A stretch of DNA of 64,000 bases from Ecdyonurus torrentis (GCA_949318235.1 OX439131.1:40266014-40330013), one strand, 5' to 3'. Counted from the first letter of the stretch, positions 1 through 27,874 are shown. A program made the numbers and translations. The notes: generated from the letters alone by a model not told the origin.

Positions 1-49
1 CCTTACAGACTTGGAGAAAAATGAACAAACCAATGTGTAATAAGGTATA

Positions 50-240
50 TAAAACACTATTTTAAACTTGTGCCAAAATTATTGCCAGAAGTCTTATGCC
101 AAAAGCTATCTAACATGTGTCATGCATTACCTCTGTGCTAACAAGAATTTTCACCAAACTAAAAGACACAACTTCACTGTGGATATATATGGAACCCCTG
201 ACATGTGGAGGCCCTTGCTGATATCCTCTATCCTATCCTT
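50..240. repeat. Degenerate copy of the GCCTTACCACAGTAG foldback family
   Basis: The right part of this stretch (CTCTGTGCTAACAAG near 131, then TTCACTGTGG, GCCCTTGCTGATATC and CTATCC) resembles in order the right arm of the copy at 25497-25735. It lies in the distal intron or 3' part of POLR3A. The left arm is barely recognisable, so the assignment is tentative. Confidence 0.3.
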
Positions 241-410
241 TAAATTTAATATATAAAATTAATTTTGAAGATAATCACAAAACAAATAAAAGGTATAAAC
301 CCTTAACAAAAGAGACAAGATTTGAGTTTTAATATTTTGCTACACAATTGTATTCTTACCTGAAATTGTGGCACTAATATATCTATGTTTCCTCGTCTAA
401 ACTCATCTAC

Positions 411-546
411 ACTTTCCAGTTTTGCGACAAAATGACTATCTACACTTTCCACTGTCGAGCATCTGCAATGTTAAGTGAATGGCCGCTAGTCCAGTTACAA
501 AGTTGATAGTGTATATAGTTATTTTGTTGCAAAGCTGGAAAGTGTA
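411..546. repeat. Short imperfect foldback repeat
   Basis: TACACTTTCCAGTTTTGCG at 411 is mirrored by CAAAGCTGGAAAGTGTA ending at 546, giving arms of about 45 bases around a 45-base loop. It sits in a POLR3A intron just downstream of the exon at 654-822. It looks like a small MITE; no target duplication is clear. Confidence 0.5.
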
Positions 547-653
547 CATGCTCGCTTTTGACGCAGAAGCATCAATATGCTGTCTTTCTGTCTCCTTTGT
601 AAAGCACCATAATCTTGTACAATTCTACATATTTCTAACAAACGTATACTCAC

Positions 654-15551
<14,898 letters not shown>

Positions 15552-15968
15552 TTTGTATAAGTGAAATAGTTTTCTAAGTTAAAATTGTAATAAATTCAAC
15601 ACAAAAAGACATTGAAGAAGTTGAATGTTTTTGGTTTTTTGGACGTCCGAAACAAGTGAGCATCGCAATCCGCAAAGTCATCAAGAGCGGGATAATACAA
15701 AAACAAAGAAACTAGGATTCGATTTTTAAAATTACAAATTAATTTTAAATTACAAAAATACCGAAGGACACATCTTAAAAATTATCTGAAAATGGGTGAA
15801 TAAATATATTTTATTAAAATTGTATTGAGTTTTTAGAAAGTTAATTTAAATAAAAAGAAATCGTAAAAATATGTCAGCCGGTGGCTGTCAATATAAACGT
15901 GTCTGGAAATTTGATCTTTTTACTTACGCCTCCTGTGTATTGTCTGCATCTTTAAAAAGTTGCTTGCC
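15552..15968. promoter_or_regulatory. Shared promoter interval, POLR3A and an unknown gene
   Basis: About 417 bases separate the POLR3A start codon (15551, minus) from the plus-strand start at 15969. The interval holds the 5' leader sequences of both genes. I see no firm TATA box, and the call rests on the head-to-head arrangement. Confidence 0.45.
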
Positions 15969-16094
15969 ATGCCTTGTATCACCCATGATATGGACCACTT
16001 TAAAATATCTTTAGTTCAGCAAGTTAAGGATGTACATTTAAATGGATATCAAAAAGTTTGCACGTGGACACAGATTGCGGACACTGCTCCACAC
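15969..16094 (+). CDS. Candidate first coding exon of an unidentified gene
   Basis: An ATG at 15969 opens 42 codons (MPCITHDMDHFKISL..., ending WTQIADTAPH) and runs into CAC|GTGAGTGG, a good splice donor. Read through, the frame stops after eight more codons. Base use is more balanced than in the flanking AT-rich DNA. It faces POLR3A head to head. I could not find downstream exons in 16100-22676, which is mostly transposon and low-complexity sequence, and I do not recognise the peptide. It could be a real first exon, a short peptide gene or an exon relic. Confidence 0.4.
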
Positions 16095-16123
16095 GTGAGT
16101 GGTGCCAGCATTCTTGTCTAGTC

Positions 16124-16160
<37 letters not shown>

Positions 16161-16861
16161 CACGACCGACCAAGTTGTTTTTTTTTTTGCGCGAGCGGTT
16201 TAAAATTTTATGAACGGAGCAACGCGTATCCTGAATGTTCTCTAAAAGTAAAAATAAAAATAAAAAAATACATATAATTTAATGTATAAAAAAAGGCAAT
16301 TAAAAAAAAAAAAAAAAAAAAAAGAATGTAAATGAGGATTGTTAAAAAAATATCAATGTATAATTAGATAAAAATGATATTACATTATTTTGGATAATTT
16401 TTCTACAGGGGATGGATAAATAAAAATACAACAAAAATTAGACATAGATTTCAGTTTAATTATTATTCACATATTGTACGTCATATAAACAACATTTATA
16501 ATATGATCAAATTACAGTACGCCACATAAATAATTGGCACAGAGTGATAACATATAGGCACTGTAATATGAGCTTTGTTCAAATAAATCTCATTGCATTA
16601 TAATTAGTATTCCTTAGTTAATTGGAAATATATTTATTTATTCCAATGAGAATTTTTTTAAACAATTATATTTTATGCCATTATTGTGTCAAAAAGGAAC
16701 ACATACAATTGAACATGTTGAGCATACAAGTTAGAGAAAAATTACAAGATTTCTACCACTTATATGCATTTCTTATGTCAATTATGTCAATTCATAAACC
16801 ACTTAAATATTTCACGACCAAGAAATTACTGACTTATGTATAAATGAGTTTGACAATAGAG

Positions 16862-17130
16862 AAGTGCAAGTAAAACATTATATCGCCCTTGTTGTGTCCA
16901 AAGGGCGTACTTGCATTTTTATTAATGATATTTTATTATTATTTATTATTATTAGTGGTATTTTTAATAATGTAATAACACAAAGGGTGTACTTGCACTT
17001 GGTTTTACATGTTAAGCTTGTGGTGGATGCGAGCATCGAATGTAGCCAAATGCAAGTTTGCTCTTTGCGAAAAAGTATTCAAATGTAAGTTCCCCCTTTG
17101 GACGCAACATGGGAGATATAATTTTTATAT
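16862..17130. repeat. Repeat cluster with TGCAAGTACGCCCTTTGG units in both orientations
   Basis: On the minus strand 16863-16915 contains GCAAGTACGCCCTTTGG followed by ACACAAC and GATATAAT. An inverted part-copy follows near 16976-17010, and a plus-strand copy (TGTAAGTTCCCCCTTTGG, ACGCAAC, GATATAAT) lies at 17083-17130. The unit is about 50 bases. The TACGCCCTTTG core also occurs in the subterminal repeats of the element at 5493-6599. Confidence 0.55.
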
Positions 17131-18250
17131 CAAGGGTACTCTCTGCTATAATGTCCAAAGTCCATTTGACCTTAAAACTTTTTTTTTTTTTTTTTGCTCC
17201 AAATTACACGCAACAGAAAAATCCAAAATTCTGCGTCAATCGCACTTTTTTTTCCCCCTTTCAGCAAGGTTAAGTGGACTGTGGACATAAAGTGAAGAAC
17301 CCTTGAAGCACCCTTGTTATATAAATATCTACATGTAAACATTGCATCATTTTTAACATTCAATATATGGTATAATTTTTGATCAGAACGACTGATAGCT
17401 GCTCCTTTGAACAGTCAATTAACTAGTCAGTTCATTTAGTAACGGCAACATATCATTTTTTTTTTTACTGAATCCCCCCCCCCCCCTTTTTAAAGTGCAA
17501 ATAAACCAATATTTGACATAAGATTTTCTTTTTAATTAGGTGACTTTGTATAAGTACTGCATATATATTTAAGTAAATGGCCAAAAAAATTATTGAAAAA
17601 AAAAGTCACCATTTTTAGGGAGCGTAAAATATAATATTTAGTGACTTCAACAGTATATAAATACATGTTTATATGTTTGGGACATAAAATAGTTAAGTTG
17701 TCTACTTTTTATTTCTTTTGAATGAATGAACACATAAATGAGAAATTCATATTTTTTTAAGCCTCCACTTTTTTTTTTATTTTTTTTATATATGTATATA
17801 TTTTTATGGTACATTGAATTTTAAGGAATGAATTAACTTAAAAGAGGTTAAATTTAAATATAGGAAGCTTTTTAGACGACATTCTGTTCAGATGCCAGCT
17901 AATATGTTTCACAATGTGCAGATTACACAGTTCAAGAGACAAATAGTTTTATCCAACATACAATTCATCATTCACCTATTTGATCAAACCTATGCCAACT
18001 ACATAGTATAAAGTTATCCAAGTTTTATATTTAAACCTGTAGATATCATTGATAAGTACAAAATTCAAGTAGATACTTGACAAAAACAACACCTAATACA
18101 TAGAATCCAATATAGTTCAAAAGTTATATGGTTACATATGAATAAATTTAAACCATATATATTAGATTCTAATGTCCCCATATTCATGAATGGATTGACA
18201 AATATTTTTACCTTCATCTCTATACCAATAACAATGGGATACAGTCAATG

Positions 18251-18282
<32 letters not shown>

Positions 18283-19824
18283 TTAACAAAATGGCTTATT
18301 GAGAGCTTGAGGGGCAAACAAAAATATATAATCAGTCTGGAGGCTCATTTATGAAAATCAGCTGCAATATTTTAACAAAGCTGATCATTTTATATCATTT
18401 CAGTGGAATATGGGAAATGGTGTGATATTGCAACATAATATCATAGCTGCTATTAGAATTAGGCCTACTATTTTTATGTTACTTCCTGGCTTTTTATAAT
18501 TATTGCTTTATTCAAGATAATGATCATGATACATGACCTATTTCAGGAATAATGAGAATGCCAAGGGTTGCTCTTAATTTCGATAATATCTTTTAAAATA
18601 GGAAACATATTAGGGTTGAAAAATTGTGATAGAAAAGTTCTAAAATTTACTATAAGTTTTCAATGCCCAAATAACAACAAAATTTTAGAACCTTTCTTAG
18701 CACCATATATAGGTATAGATTAAAAAAAAAAATGTAATACACAAAAGACACGACATTAATTTTGAAAGCAAATACATCAAATAATTAACTTTAAACTAGA
18801 AACAGTATAACATTTTTGCCAGTAGTAACAATGATAGTTTACATTATATATTAAAAATTAATCAACATAAAACACTGAAGTAAGCAAAGTACATTTCTTT
18901 TAATTAATTATTAATTACATTTTTTTTTAGCTGAGAAGCAGTCTTGGTGTATAGCTGTAATAAATATTAATATGATAATAAGAGGACCTGGGCATCTAAA
19001 GTACCCAACAACAATGATTTGCCTTACTCTAACCTACATAACTTTCATTATTAAAAAATTCTTTCCATATTACCCTTCTAATTATGTTTATATATATATT
19101 ATATACTTTTTTTTTTTATTACAATTAATCCTTTAATCAATATTAACATTTACATATTATTATAATGCTTTGTTTTATTTTTCTCCAAATATATTAAAAC
19201 AAAATATGTAATAACAACAATTATAATGTATTATATTCTTATAAACTTGCATACCTATTAGCATCCCATTTGCACTTCTTTTTCACAAAACATCACAACA
19301 TCTCACTAGTTTTATAAGAATTAACAATTTTTTTTTAATAATATATTATTTATATATATAACAATAATAATATATAATATAGTATTATTACTATTGTACA
19401 TTACAGTATTTATTAACCCTAAAAATTACCTCCTCTATTATAGTACCTACTTAAACATTTATAGGTTATATATTATTTTAATCTTATATTTTAAACAATT
19501 AACATATATTATTATGACAAATACAAATTATTATTAATATTATTAATAACAATGTCTTTACAGTTGCCATGAGCAAGAATTAAGGCACACATTACAATTT
19601 TTGCAATTCTTCAGCAGTCACAACCATTAAATTATTATTTTATTTATTTATTTTATGTATTTTGTTTTAACAAAGAGCTTGCTGAATTTTATTGCTGCAT
19701 TTTTAATATTGTTTTATATATTTAATATTGCAGCCATGGGGAAAAAATATATAAAAGCTAGCTCAAGGACTAGTGTGTCACTCAGGCTACATCAATAATA
19801 AAAGGTGGGTTACTAGAATAAGGG

Positions 19825-19862
<38 letters not shown>

Positions 19863-19866
19863 AATC
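17131..19866. other. No gene seen; AT-rich, homopolymer-rich
   Basis: Contains a C-run at 17465-17475, T/A tracts (18249-18279, 19829-19860) and short ATT repeats. It could include the distal 3' UTR of the boule-like gene, which ends at 22677 on the minus strand, but no polyadenylation site can be assigned. Confidence 0.4.
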
Positions 19867-20378
19867 GACTGATAAAGGAACAATTATTTTGAGGCCGACT
19901 TTAAAGCCCTTTTATCATTTAAAATACTAGATTGATAATTACCATACCTTATTATCCATGAATTAGACACCAACACGTTGATTTTGTATTTATTTTCATT
20001 TTGACGGTTGTTTCCCGCATCTGACGTCACAATGTACCGATGGAGCCGTGATAGGGGTAAAGAACTTGAGGGAGGAGCTTAAATTTATCACATGACCATA
20101 GCGGTGACTGTGATTGACGGAGGTACATTGTGACGTCAGATACATGATATAACAGTCAAAGTGAAAACACATGAAAATAAATACAAAATCATAATAAGGT
20201 ATGGTAATTATAAATCTAGTATTTTAAATGATAAAAAAGTAACTTGACAAGGGCTTTAAGCTATTTTGCTCACATCTGCTTCCGTTTCAACATATTACGG
20301 ATGCGTAGTACGTCGAAACAGAAGATGTAAGTGAAATTGCTTAACGTCGGCCTCAAAACAGTTGTTCCTTGATTAGTC
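19867..20378. mobile_element. Outer foldback element, split by a TTAA element
   Basis: The ends GACTGATAAAGGAACAATTA and TTGTTCCTTGATTAGTC are inverted, and GAGGCCGAC pairs with GTCGGCCTC. Removing 19901-20255 restores a hairpin whose left arm GAGGCCGACTTTAAGC matches the inverse of the right arm at the same spot. The host element is therefore about 150 bases long. Confidence 0.8.
19901..20259. mobile_element. Inner TTAA foldback element
   Basis: TTAA at 19901-19904 and 20256-20259 bounds a palindrome starting AGCCCTTTTATCATTTAAAA and ending in its inverse, AAGGGCT. GACGTCACAATGTACC and GGTACATTGTGACGTC lie near the centre. The uninterrupted right arm of the host at 19867-20378 shows one TTAA where this element now has two, proving a TTAA target duplication. 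Confidence 0.85.
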
Positions 20379-21494
20379 AATGGAAAGGGATACAGACTTA
20401 TTATTATTAAACTATTAAGTTCACCCGAGTTACAAGGTCAATGTTGATATGATACATGGTTTATTACTTTTCATGAAAAATTAGTTACCTTGTAAATCTT
20501 GCAACATTTCTGATACATACTTTGTTTTGAACACATTTTTGTATGATAGTTATCTCAGTTTCGTACATATATTATATTAATTTCTATATCTACCATAATA
20601 TAGAAATATTTTTATTTTATATTTATAATATGTATCTAGATCTAAATTTAAAAGTAACTTATTACTTTGAAAACATTGACAAATATGATGATTAAAAAAT
20701 CAAATATCTAACAACTTAAAAAAAAAAAAAAAAAAAAAATCACCATGTATTATCAACACTGTAACAACTTGCACATCAAATAAATAACATAGGTTACAAT
20801 ATTGATTTTACTCTTTATAGACTTTACCTGCAATCAACATGTGTATATAACGTATCCAAAATGTTAATTCTGTAGAAAATATGAAAAACATAAATTAAAT
20901 ATTTATAAATTAGGATTAAAAAGGGTTTCATGCAAAACATACAAAAATGACTTCATTCACACACCAGAATCTACTTTTTTCTTCATTAAAAATTTAAACA
21001 AATAAAATTTATAATTTTTTTAATGTGCAGAAATAAAATCAATGTGTGTATGATGGTAATTATTATTATTATTATTATTTTAAACTTGTGACTGCAAATT
21101 ATGAGTAATAGCAAAATTGGACATTTTTTTTCTTTCTTTCATATATTTATAAGATATTTAAAGGAATAACATGTGTATAGAAGTAGAAATAATTTACAGT
21201 GTATTAAAATATCAAAGTATGGTGTTAAAATGAGTGGGAGGGGGAGAGGAGGGTCAATTGCACATTTTATATTAAATTTATCACAATAATTTTGAAAAGG
21301 GAAACTAAAAGGTACAACATTTTTTTTTTTTTTTTTTTTTATTGTGACTTTTTGAATCAAATTCTTGTTTGCATTTTTGATGTAATGTCCACTGTTTTTA
21401 AGTTTATTTATTATTTTTTGGTGTGTCAAATTTTTATATTGCAGGTGTGTTATTTGACACTTCAAAATTTCATTAGGGCAGCACATCTAAAAAT

Positions 21495-21525
<31 letters not shown>

Positions 21526-22676
21526 GCATCAACATGGTCCCTTTCTTTTCTTCTTTTTGAACACAATCCATAATCCTTCAAGCTCATAGACACTGAACAC
21601 TTTTGCCACTTTTATTTATTGAGTGACAATTGTTTTTTGTTTGTCTTTATATTTATCACTTTAGAGACCCCTCCCCCATTGAAAAAAATTGCACATCAAC
21701 ACATTTAACTTTGACACAACCATAAAGCATGTATAGGTAATAACATATTAATATTATTTTACTTTTTGCACCATTTAACATTTAAATATATATATATATT
21801 AATTCATGCCTATTATGAATTTATATGTAAATAATGACAAGAACTATTCATATTAATGCATACTTTTTTTTTCTTTTTTTTTTTTTCTTACAAATATTAT
21901 AATTTAAGTAAAAATTATGAATGAAATTGATGAAATCTAAAAACTACTTAAAATAAAATTTTAAACAATAGTAACAACATATAGTAAATGATTAATGATA
22001 ATACCCTTATTAAATAATAACTTAAGAACTCTACAATACAAAGAAAAAGAGTTATGGCAGGCAAGTTGGGTGTGGTCAGATTTTTTTTTTTTTTTTTTTT
22101 TTTTCAAAGTTTAATAATTATCTGTCCACAGGTCAAAGGTTTTTACATTTTGACCCCAGCATGCTCAGTTTATATATAATATATATTTTAATTAATGGGA
22201 TTAACATAGCAAAACAAGAGATCAAATTTAACCTACAAAAGTATTCATAAAGACTGAGCAAATAATGGTGTGATATTGCTGGGTCTTTACCAGAAATTAA
22301 GTCTTTGGTGGGAATAAAACTTAACATATTTTACTTTAAATATTTCTTTTGTAAGTAAAAATTATCTAGTATCTGCACTAACATAGATGTAATTAGTTAT
22401 ATTATATTTTTGTTTAGTTTAGTTACAAACTTAACATTAAAAAGTCCTTAAAAATACTAGAGATAAAGAAAAAAAAATACAGGCCATTAAATATAATTTT
22501 GAAATGGAATGAGAAAAAATATAAGTACATGTATATTTAAAAGTGTTTTGTCAAATCTTTGTTACGTTATAAATTTATATTAGGCCATATTTTTCATGCT
22601 AATTTTTTTTTCTTACAAAGACGATACTATTATCATCATGTTACAAATACGACAATGGAAGCATTTTTTATTATTA
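20379..22676. other. Probable 3' UTR and downstream of the boule-like gene
   Basis: No coding exons were found on either strand. The sequence is AT-rich with several T and A runs (20719-20738, 21320-21340, 21500-21525, 22081-22104). On the minus strand it follows the stop codon directly, so at least part should be 3' UTR; several AATAAA words exist and none is clearly best. Confidence 0.4.
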
Positions 22677-25600
22677 TTAATTATTAACTTGCAAATCCTG
22701 AACCATCTTGAGCAGATCAGGCGGCACAAAGCCATTGTCATTGTTATTATTATTATTAAAATTATTGCACATTGAATCTATGGCAAGAAAAGTCACTTGC
22801 TCAGAATTATTGGGAGTGAAGTCTTGTTGCTTGAGTTGTTGTGGGACGTTGTGCATGCGAGGTGGTAGTTCCCTACGAGGTTTGTGCACACGTGGTTGGT
22901 AGTCACCACGGCAGTCAATTCGAGGTTGACGATTACGGCCCCTACCACTACGATGGCCTCCACGTCCACGACGAGGGTAAAAGCCAGGGTTGTGATTATT
23001 TACACTTTGAGGTTCAGGAATGAATGGAGGTGGTACATAAGGACTCCATATTGGAGTGGGAAGAATTGAACAGAAAGTTGGACTCAAATGAACTAGTTCG
23101 TTATGGTAACTGGGAGATATAGGAAACAAGTAAGTAGGAGGTGGTGGAGATGAAAAACAACCTGGGTCTAATATCAATTGGCCCATGTTGTATGGAACCT
23201 GAAAATAACAGAAAATTGTGATATTAATTGATATCTAAACTTTTAATTAAAGCATACTTACTTGTTGAGGTTCCTCCATATTAACCAAAGCATTGGTATG
23301 TTCACCAGAATTGTCATCCACGACGGCTACTTCAGATGAGCTGCCAGACATTATGGACATGGGCATGTTGACAATGTATCCTGCAGTGTCAGACATTGCT
23401 GCACTATGCTGTGGTTGCTGTTGCTGCACTGTGTAAGTTACAGTGTCGCTCATCCCTAGACCAAGCTGCTGCTGATGTTGATGCTGCAGCTGCATGGAAG
23501 GAGACAGGATAGGAGAGGTGATACATGATGCAGGTGGAGTGGGAGAACTGGTGTACATCACTGTTGTATTTGGATCAGGAAGAGCAGGGGGCTAAAATAG
23601 AACCAGCACAAAAGTCAGCAAAAAACAAAAACTAGGTAAACAATAATTTTTTTTTAAAAGAAAGCAAGCAATCAGTAAACTACCCTCAACATGAGCACAA
23701 TAGAAAGCTTTACTAGTTCTAATTTGTTATGATCAATATTCAAGTTTACTAAAATGCATTAGTACATGCAAATCAAATCCAAGCAATTTATTTAACTAAA
23801 GACATAGACAAGAATCTAGTTGACTAAAAGCTTTCCAATTGTGCTTATATTTTAAGTTAAGCGCGCACACAAGCAACATTCTTCTCAAGAACTTAGCCAA
23901 GCCCCTCCCTTTGTTCAGTTTGTGACAGTGCAGCTTCAGAGCCCTTTACTCAGGTGATAACAAGTTTCTAACCTTTCAGTGTTATTTTATGAGCATTGGG
24001 CAATGTTCAGGCATTCAGGCAAGCAGAAAAAAGTGCTTATTTAGATACAAAATAATTTAATTCCAACAGTTTAGCGTACTTATTTTTTCTCAATATTTAA
24101 AAAGCAATATTATAACTACCTGTATCTATATATATTTTTTTTAACATAAAAGGAGATTTGGGAAGGACAAACACCACTTTTTTTTTTCATTCTTTCAGTT
24201 TTCACCATAAAGTAAAACCAATTACCAATCAGTATAGTAACTAACATTCAATAAATATTTACACATTTTATTTGGAAATGAATGTTGGGCACTTGATATT
24301 AGAGAACATTATGGTGGTGTTTTTATTATTATTATTTGTTATTAGAATTGGGTTATTTGTGGATGTTAAAGCGCTGCACAGCATGCAGAGAGCAGAGAGG
24401 AGTAGATTGATGTAATCAATACATTCTATCAATAAGAACATATTGTACAGGTGATGGTAGGTAGGTAACAGGTTCAGGGACATAACCATTACTGGTTTGT
24501 GACTAAATAATGAAAAGGTAAAGAAATAGGAGAAAAATAAATAAATAAATTATCAGTATTTATCTTTTTGAATTCTTATTCATTAAGTTTACTTAATGTA
24601 GAGACCTACCTAAACTATTAATTTAAATTTAATAGTATTAGTAGAATTATAAGAAACCATTCTGATGTACTTGCCATATGATTAACATGTTTCATATTTA
24701 CTTAAGTGATGATTCATAAATACACACAAAATTCTGCAATCAGTACGAAATATATTAAGTCACGTAGACGAAGTTTTGTTTTTTTAATTTTTTTTTAGCG
24801 TTAACTTTGCTTTAAACACCAAAGTAAATTGTAAATTTTATAGTTCACAGCATATTACTGCAGAAGAACACAAAAACAAGAAACTTTAAAATCAATCAAT
24901 CAATTCAATTCCTCATTTTGAAAATTGATCAAGAAGCAGATGTATGTAGAACCACTGTTCTCCCCCCCCCCCCCCCCCCACTCTAACCCAAACAATAAAA
25001 ACATACAAATATATTATGATATGATGAATAAACTAATCAAATAATGAATCAAACCCAAAATTGGAGTCTCCTGTTGTCATCAGTTTTGCCCAATAGGATA
25101 TTTTTTTCTAGTTAAAATTAGCTTGAAATAGTAATTACACGACTTGTAAAACCCCACAAAATGAAGTACTACTCTTGTATTTTTAAGTTCAGACTTCTAT
25201 TGAATATCAAAGTCAAACCTTGATAGCAGTAGAGGGTTTTAAACTTTCCAATATAAGAGTAGCTAACATGAAAAAAAAAAAAAAAAAAAAAAAAAAAGTG
25301 ATTTTAAAGTAGTACAGCAAAGCCACAAAGCATTTTTTTTTAACAAAACAGTAATACAATTACTAAAATTGTTATTTTAAATGCATAAAAAAAACATAGA
25401 AAAAGTCACATAGAGAGTTAAAGAAATTTATAAGCATGACATTGAATGGATAAAGAAAACTTCATAATTGTAATAATGAATCATTATTAGCAATACAAAA
25501 GAAAAGGATACAGGAAACCAGTAAGGGCATTACCATTGTGAAGAGAGTCCCTTAGCTTGACGGTAATCTAGCTAGCACAGAGACATGTACACATTCAATT

Positions 25601-26795
25601 ATGTGTTATTATTATTTTATCTCTGTGCTAGCAAGATTTTTGTCAAACTATGGGAATCTCTTCACTATGGTAAGGCTCTTGTTGGCTTCATCTATCTTTT
25701 TCTTTTATATCATCAACCTAACCACAGTGGTTTACTTCCTGAATGTAGCAATTAATAAATTTATTTTTTAACAAATAAACAAGTTTCATAAAATAAAGGC
25801 TCTGCTGTCTACATATTTTAAATTATTAAATTTATTTTGTTTGAGACATTACCAATTGATAAAACTTACCGGGATGGTCTGGTAAGAGTACTGTTGAGGA
25901 GTATATACAGCTTGTGTTGTAGGATATATGTAAGGATAGCCTGCATATCCTGAAGCTGCCTGAGGCTGAGGTTGTGAAGCTGCATAGCTTGCAGCTGCAG
26001 CATTATATGCTTCTTGTTGAGCTGCCACCATAGCAGCAGGATAGTAACTCATGCCATTGCTCTGGATGGTGTATGGTACTCCAGCACTTGAGTAGTACAC
26101 AGAACCACTCGGCACACTGGGTGAGGGTACCTCATAGGAACGTCCGTAGGGTGACTGCAAAGATCCACATACGTCGTACTAAAGATACAAGGGTAGGATA
26201 ATATTGGATAGAAAATTTAATGGGGGGAAAAAAACAGGTTAAATTGAACGGAGAAGAAAAAGAAAATAAAAACAAATTAATAAAATAATAATAATCAACA
26301 TAAATTTGATGTAAAAATAAACCTTATTTATACAAATAAAAACATAATACCGTATGAATACAACAATAACAATAAAAAACAAAACAAGTGAAACAACAAA
26401 ATGGGAAATATAATACAATATATTTGTAACATAGCAATGTTTTTAAAGCTAACCTGCTTCTTGATGGCTGGAGCAATGTTTAGTTTCCTGTTCTTTAGGT
26501 AGACTTCACTCATCTTGAGTAAGTTACGAGCTTGCTCTTCAGTCTCAAATGTGATGAAACCATAGCCTTTGGAAACACCTGCTCTGTCACTGATGATTTT
26601 AGCTGAGCTGACTTGTCCATAGTTACTGAACAAAGTTTCCATCTCTGCTTCTGTTGTGTCACCTGAAAGACCACCTACAAACACGCGGTTTGGCACCCGC
26701 GTGCCATACTTTGGTGCATTGTTATTGGACGCCATGCAAGAGGCTGGGGAAGAAGAGGTTGTCGAAGCCTCGACTGTGCTGTTAGGTGTGGAAGA
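22677..26795 (-). CDS. Boule/DAZ-like germline RNA-binding protein, 5' exon not found
   Basis: The four exons, all in phase 0, are 26795-26454, 26178-25870, 23591-23262 and 23198-22677, giving 500 residues before the stop. Exon one of this set holds a single RRM with RNP2 (RVFVGGLS) and RNP1 (KGYGFITF), the DAZ-family phrase DRAGVSKGYGF and the tail LNIAPAIKKQ, close to fly Boule. Exon two has a DAZ-like block (GVPYTIQSNGMSYY) and is rich in Ala, Tyr and Gln. Exons three and four are low complexity: Gln runs, an Arg-Gly patch (PRRGRGGHRSGRGRNR) and an Asn run near the C-terminus. Known Boule proteins are about 230-290 residues, so the C-terminal extension is unusual. These proteins bind mRNA 3' UTRs to promote translation in meiosis (family knowledge). 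The first exon with the ATG should lie upstream, perhaps near 29800-30150, but I could not place it. Confidence 0.88.
25497..25735. mobile_element. Foldback element, GCCTTACCACAGTAG family
   Basis: The left arm GAAAAGGATACAGG, with GTAAGGGCATTACCATTGTG, faces CACTATGGTAAGGCTCTTG and CTATCTTTTTCTTTT. The centre pairs CTAGCTAGCACAGAG with CTCTGTGCTAGCAAG. It ends with the one-sided tail CAACCTAACCACAGTGG. It lies in the boule-like intron just downstream of exon 25870-26178. Confidence 0.7.
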
Positions 26796-26916
26796 CTGAA
26801 ACAAAAGAAAAAAAGACAGGAGTGTTAATTAAAAATGTATTTTTATTAGTTTCACCAATTGGAGGATTTATTTTTTATTTTTTATAATTCATTTATTTTT
26901 ATTCTTAATTATTTTA

Positions 26917-27874
26917 TTATTGATGAGGTTATGCATTAACAATTTTCTATCCACCATGTCAAATGCTCTCAAGAAATCAATAAAAATTACATAAGTATGG
27001 CCTGCTGGAACTGAGACTGCTTTCAAAATATGATCATGTAAATATCTAACAGCTTGAATTGTGGATTTCCCAGGCATAAACCCAAACTGTACATCAGGGA
27101 TTAAATTACGAGTTAAATGAAAAACTTTATTACATGTGAGCTTATCAAACATTTTTAACATAATAAGACAATTAGCAATACCCCTATATGAATTTGTGTC
27201 CAAAATATCTCCTTTTCCTTTGTATAATACAGATATCAGCGATGTTTTCCATACTACAGGTAGTTTTCTATTTTTAATACAAAGATTCAACAAGTCTGCA
27301 ATATATGATGAACTACATTGGATGCTAAACGCTGCAATGTGTTCTTTGGTGATACAATCTGGACCAGGAGACTTATTGTTTGTCATCTTCCTAAGAGTCA
27401 GATCCACATCTACATTAGAGATAACATTGTATAATGAATTACAAGAAATATAGATTGCATCAACAAATTCACATAAATTAAGGGATTGGGAATTCAAAAA
27501 ATTGTTATTATTGAGAATTGATTTGAAATGTGTTTCCCATTTATCCATTGGAATTGGACATTGCAATTTGTTAACCCTGTCCTTCTTTAAATAGGTATAC
27601 GGAGCATTTTCTGCAGCGATGACTAATTTCCTCTCTATTTCTTTTCTATATAACTTAATTTTTGTTTGAATCAAATTTTTATATTCCTTTTTAACAATAG
27701 CAAAGTGCTTTAAAAGGTCCTGGTCTCTAAATTTAATTTGCTTTAGTTTGTGTAAAATATACAAGGAGTATTTTTTCAGTTGATATAACTCATGATTGAC
27801 CCATGGTTTTGACTTTCTACTATATAATTTTTTAGGGACCGCTGAGTATACAATAATTGATTGCAATAATTTAT
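26917..27874 (-). pseudogene. LINE reverse transcriptase fragment
   Basis: About 315 codons with no stop. In order they hold the endonuclease-RT linker (KPWVNHELYQLKK), the RT start (NNKSPGPDCITKEHI), LNLCIKNRKLPVVWKTSLI, YKGKGDILDTNSYRGI, QFGFMPGKST and motif A (FIDFLRAFDMVDR). It breaks off about 12 residues after motif A, so the catalytic YxDD box is absent. The frame then runs into the flank. It is the inverted 5' part of the insertion at 26917-28143. Motifs suggest the CR1/Jockey/I group, but the clade cannot be fixed by eye. Confidence 0.8.
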
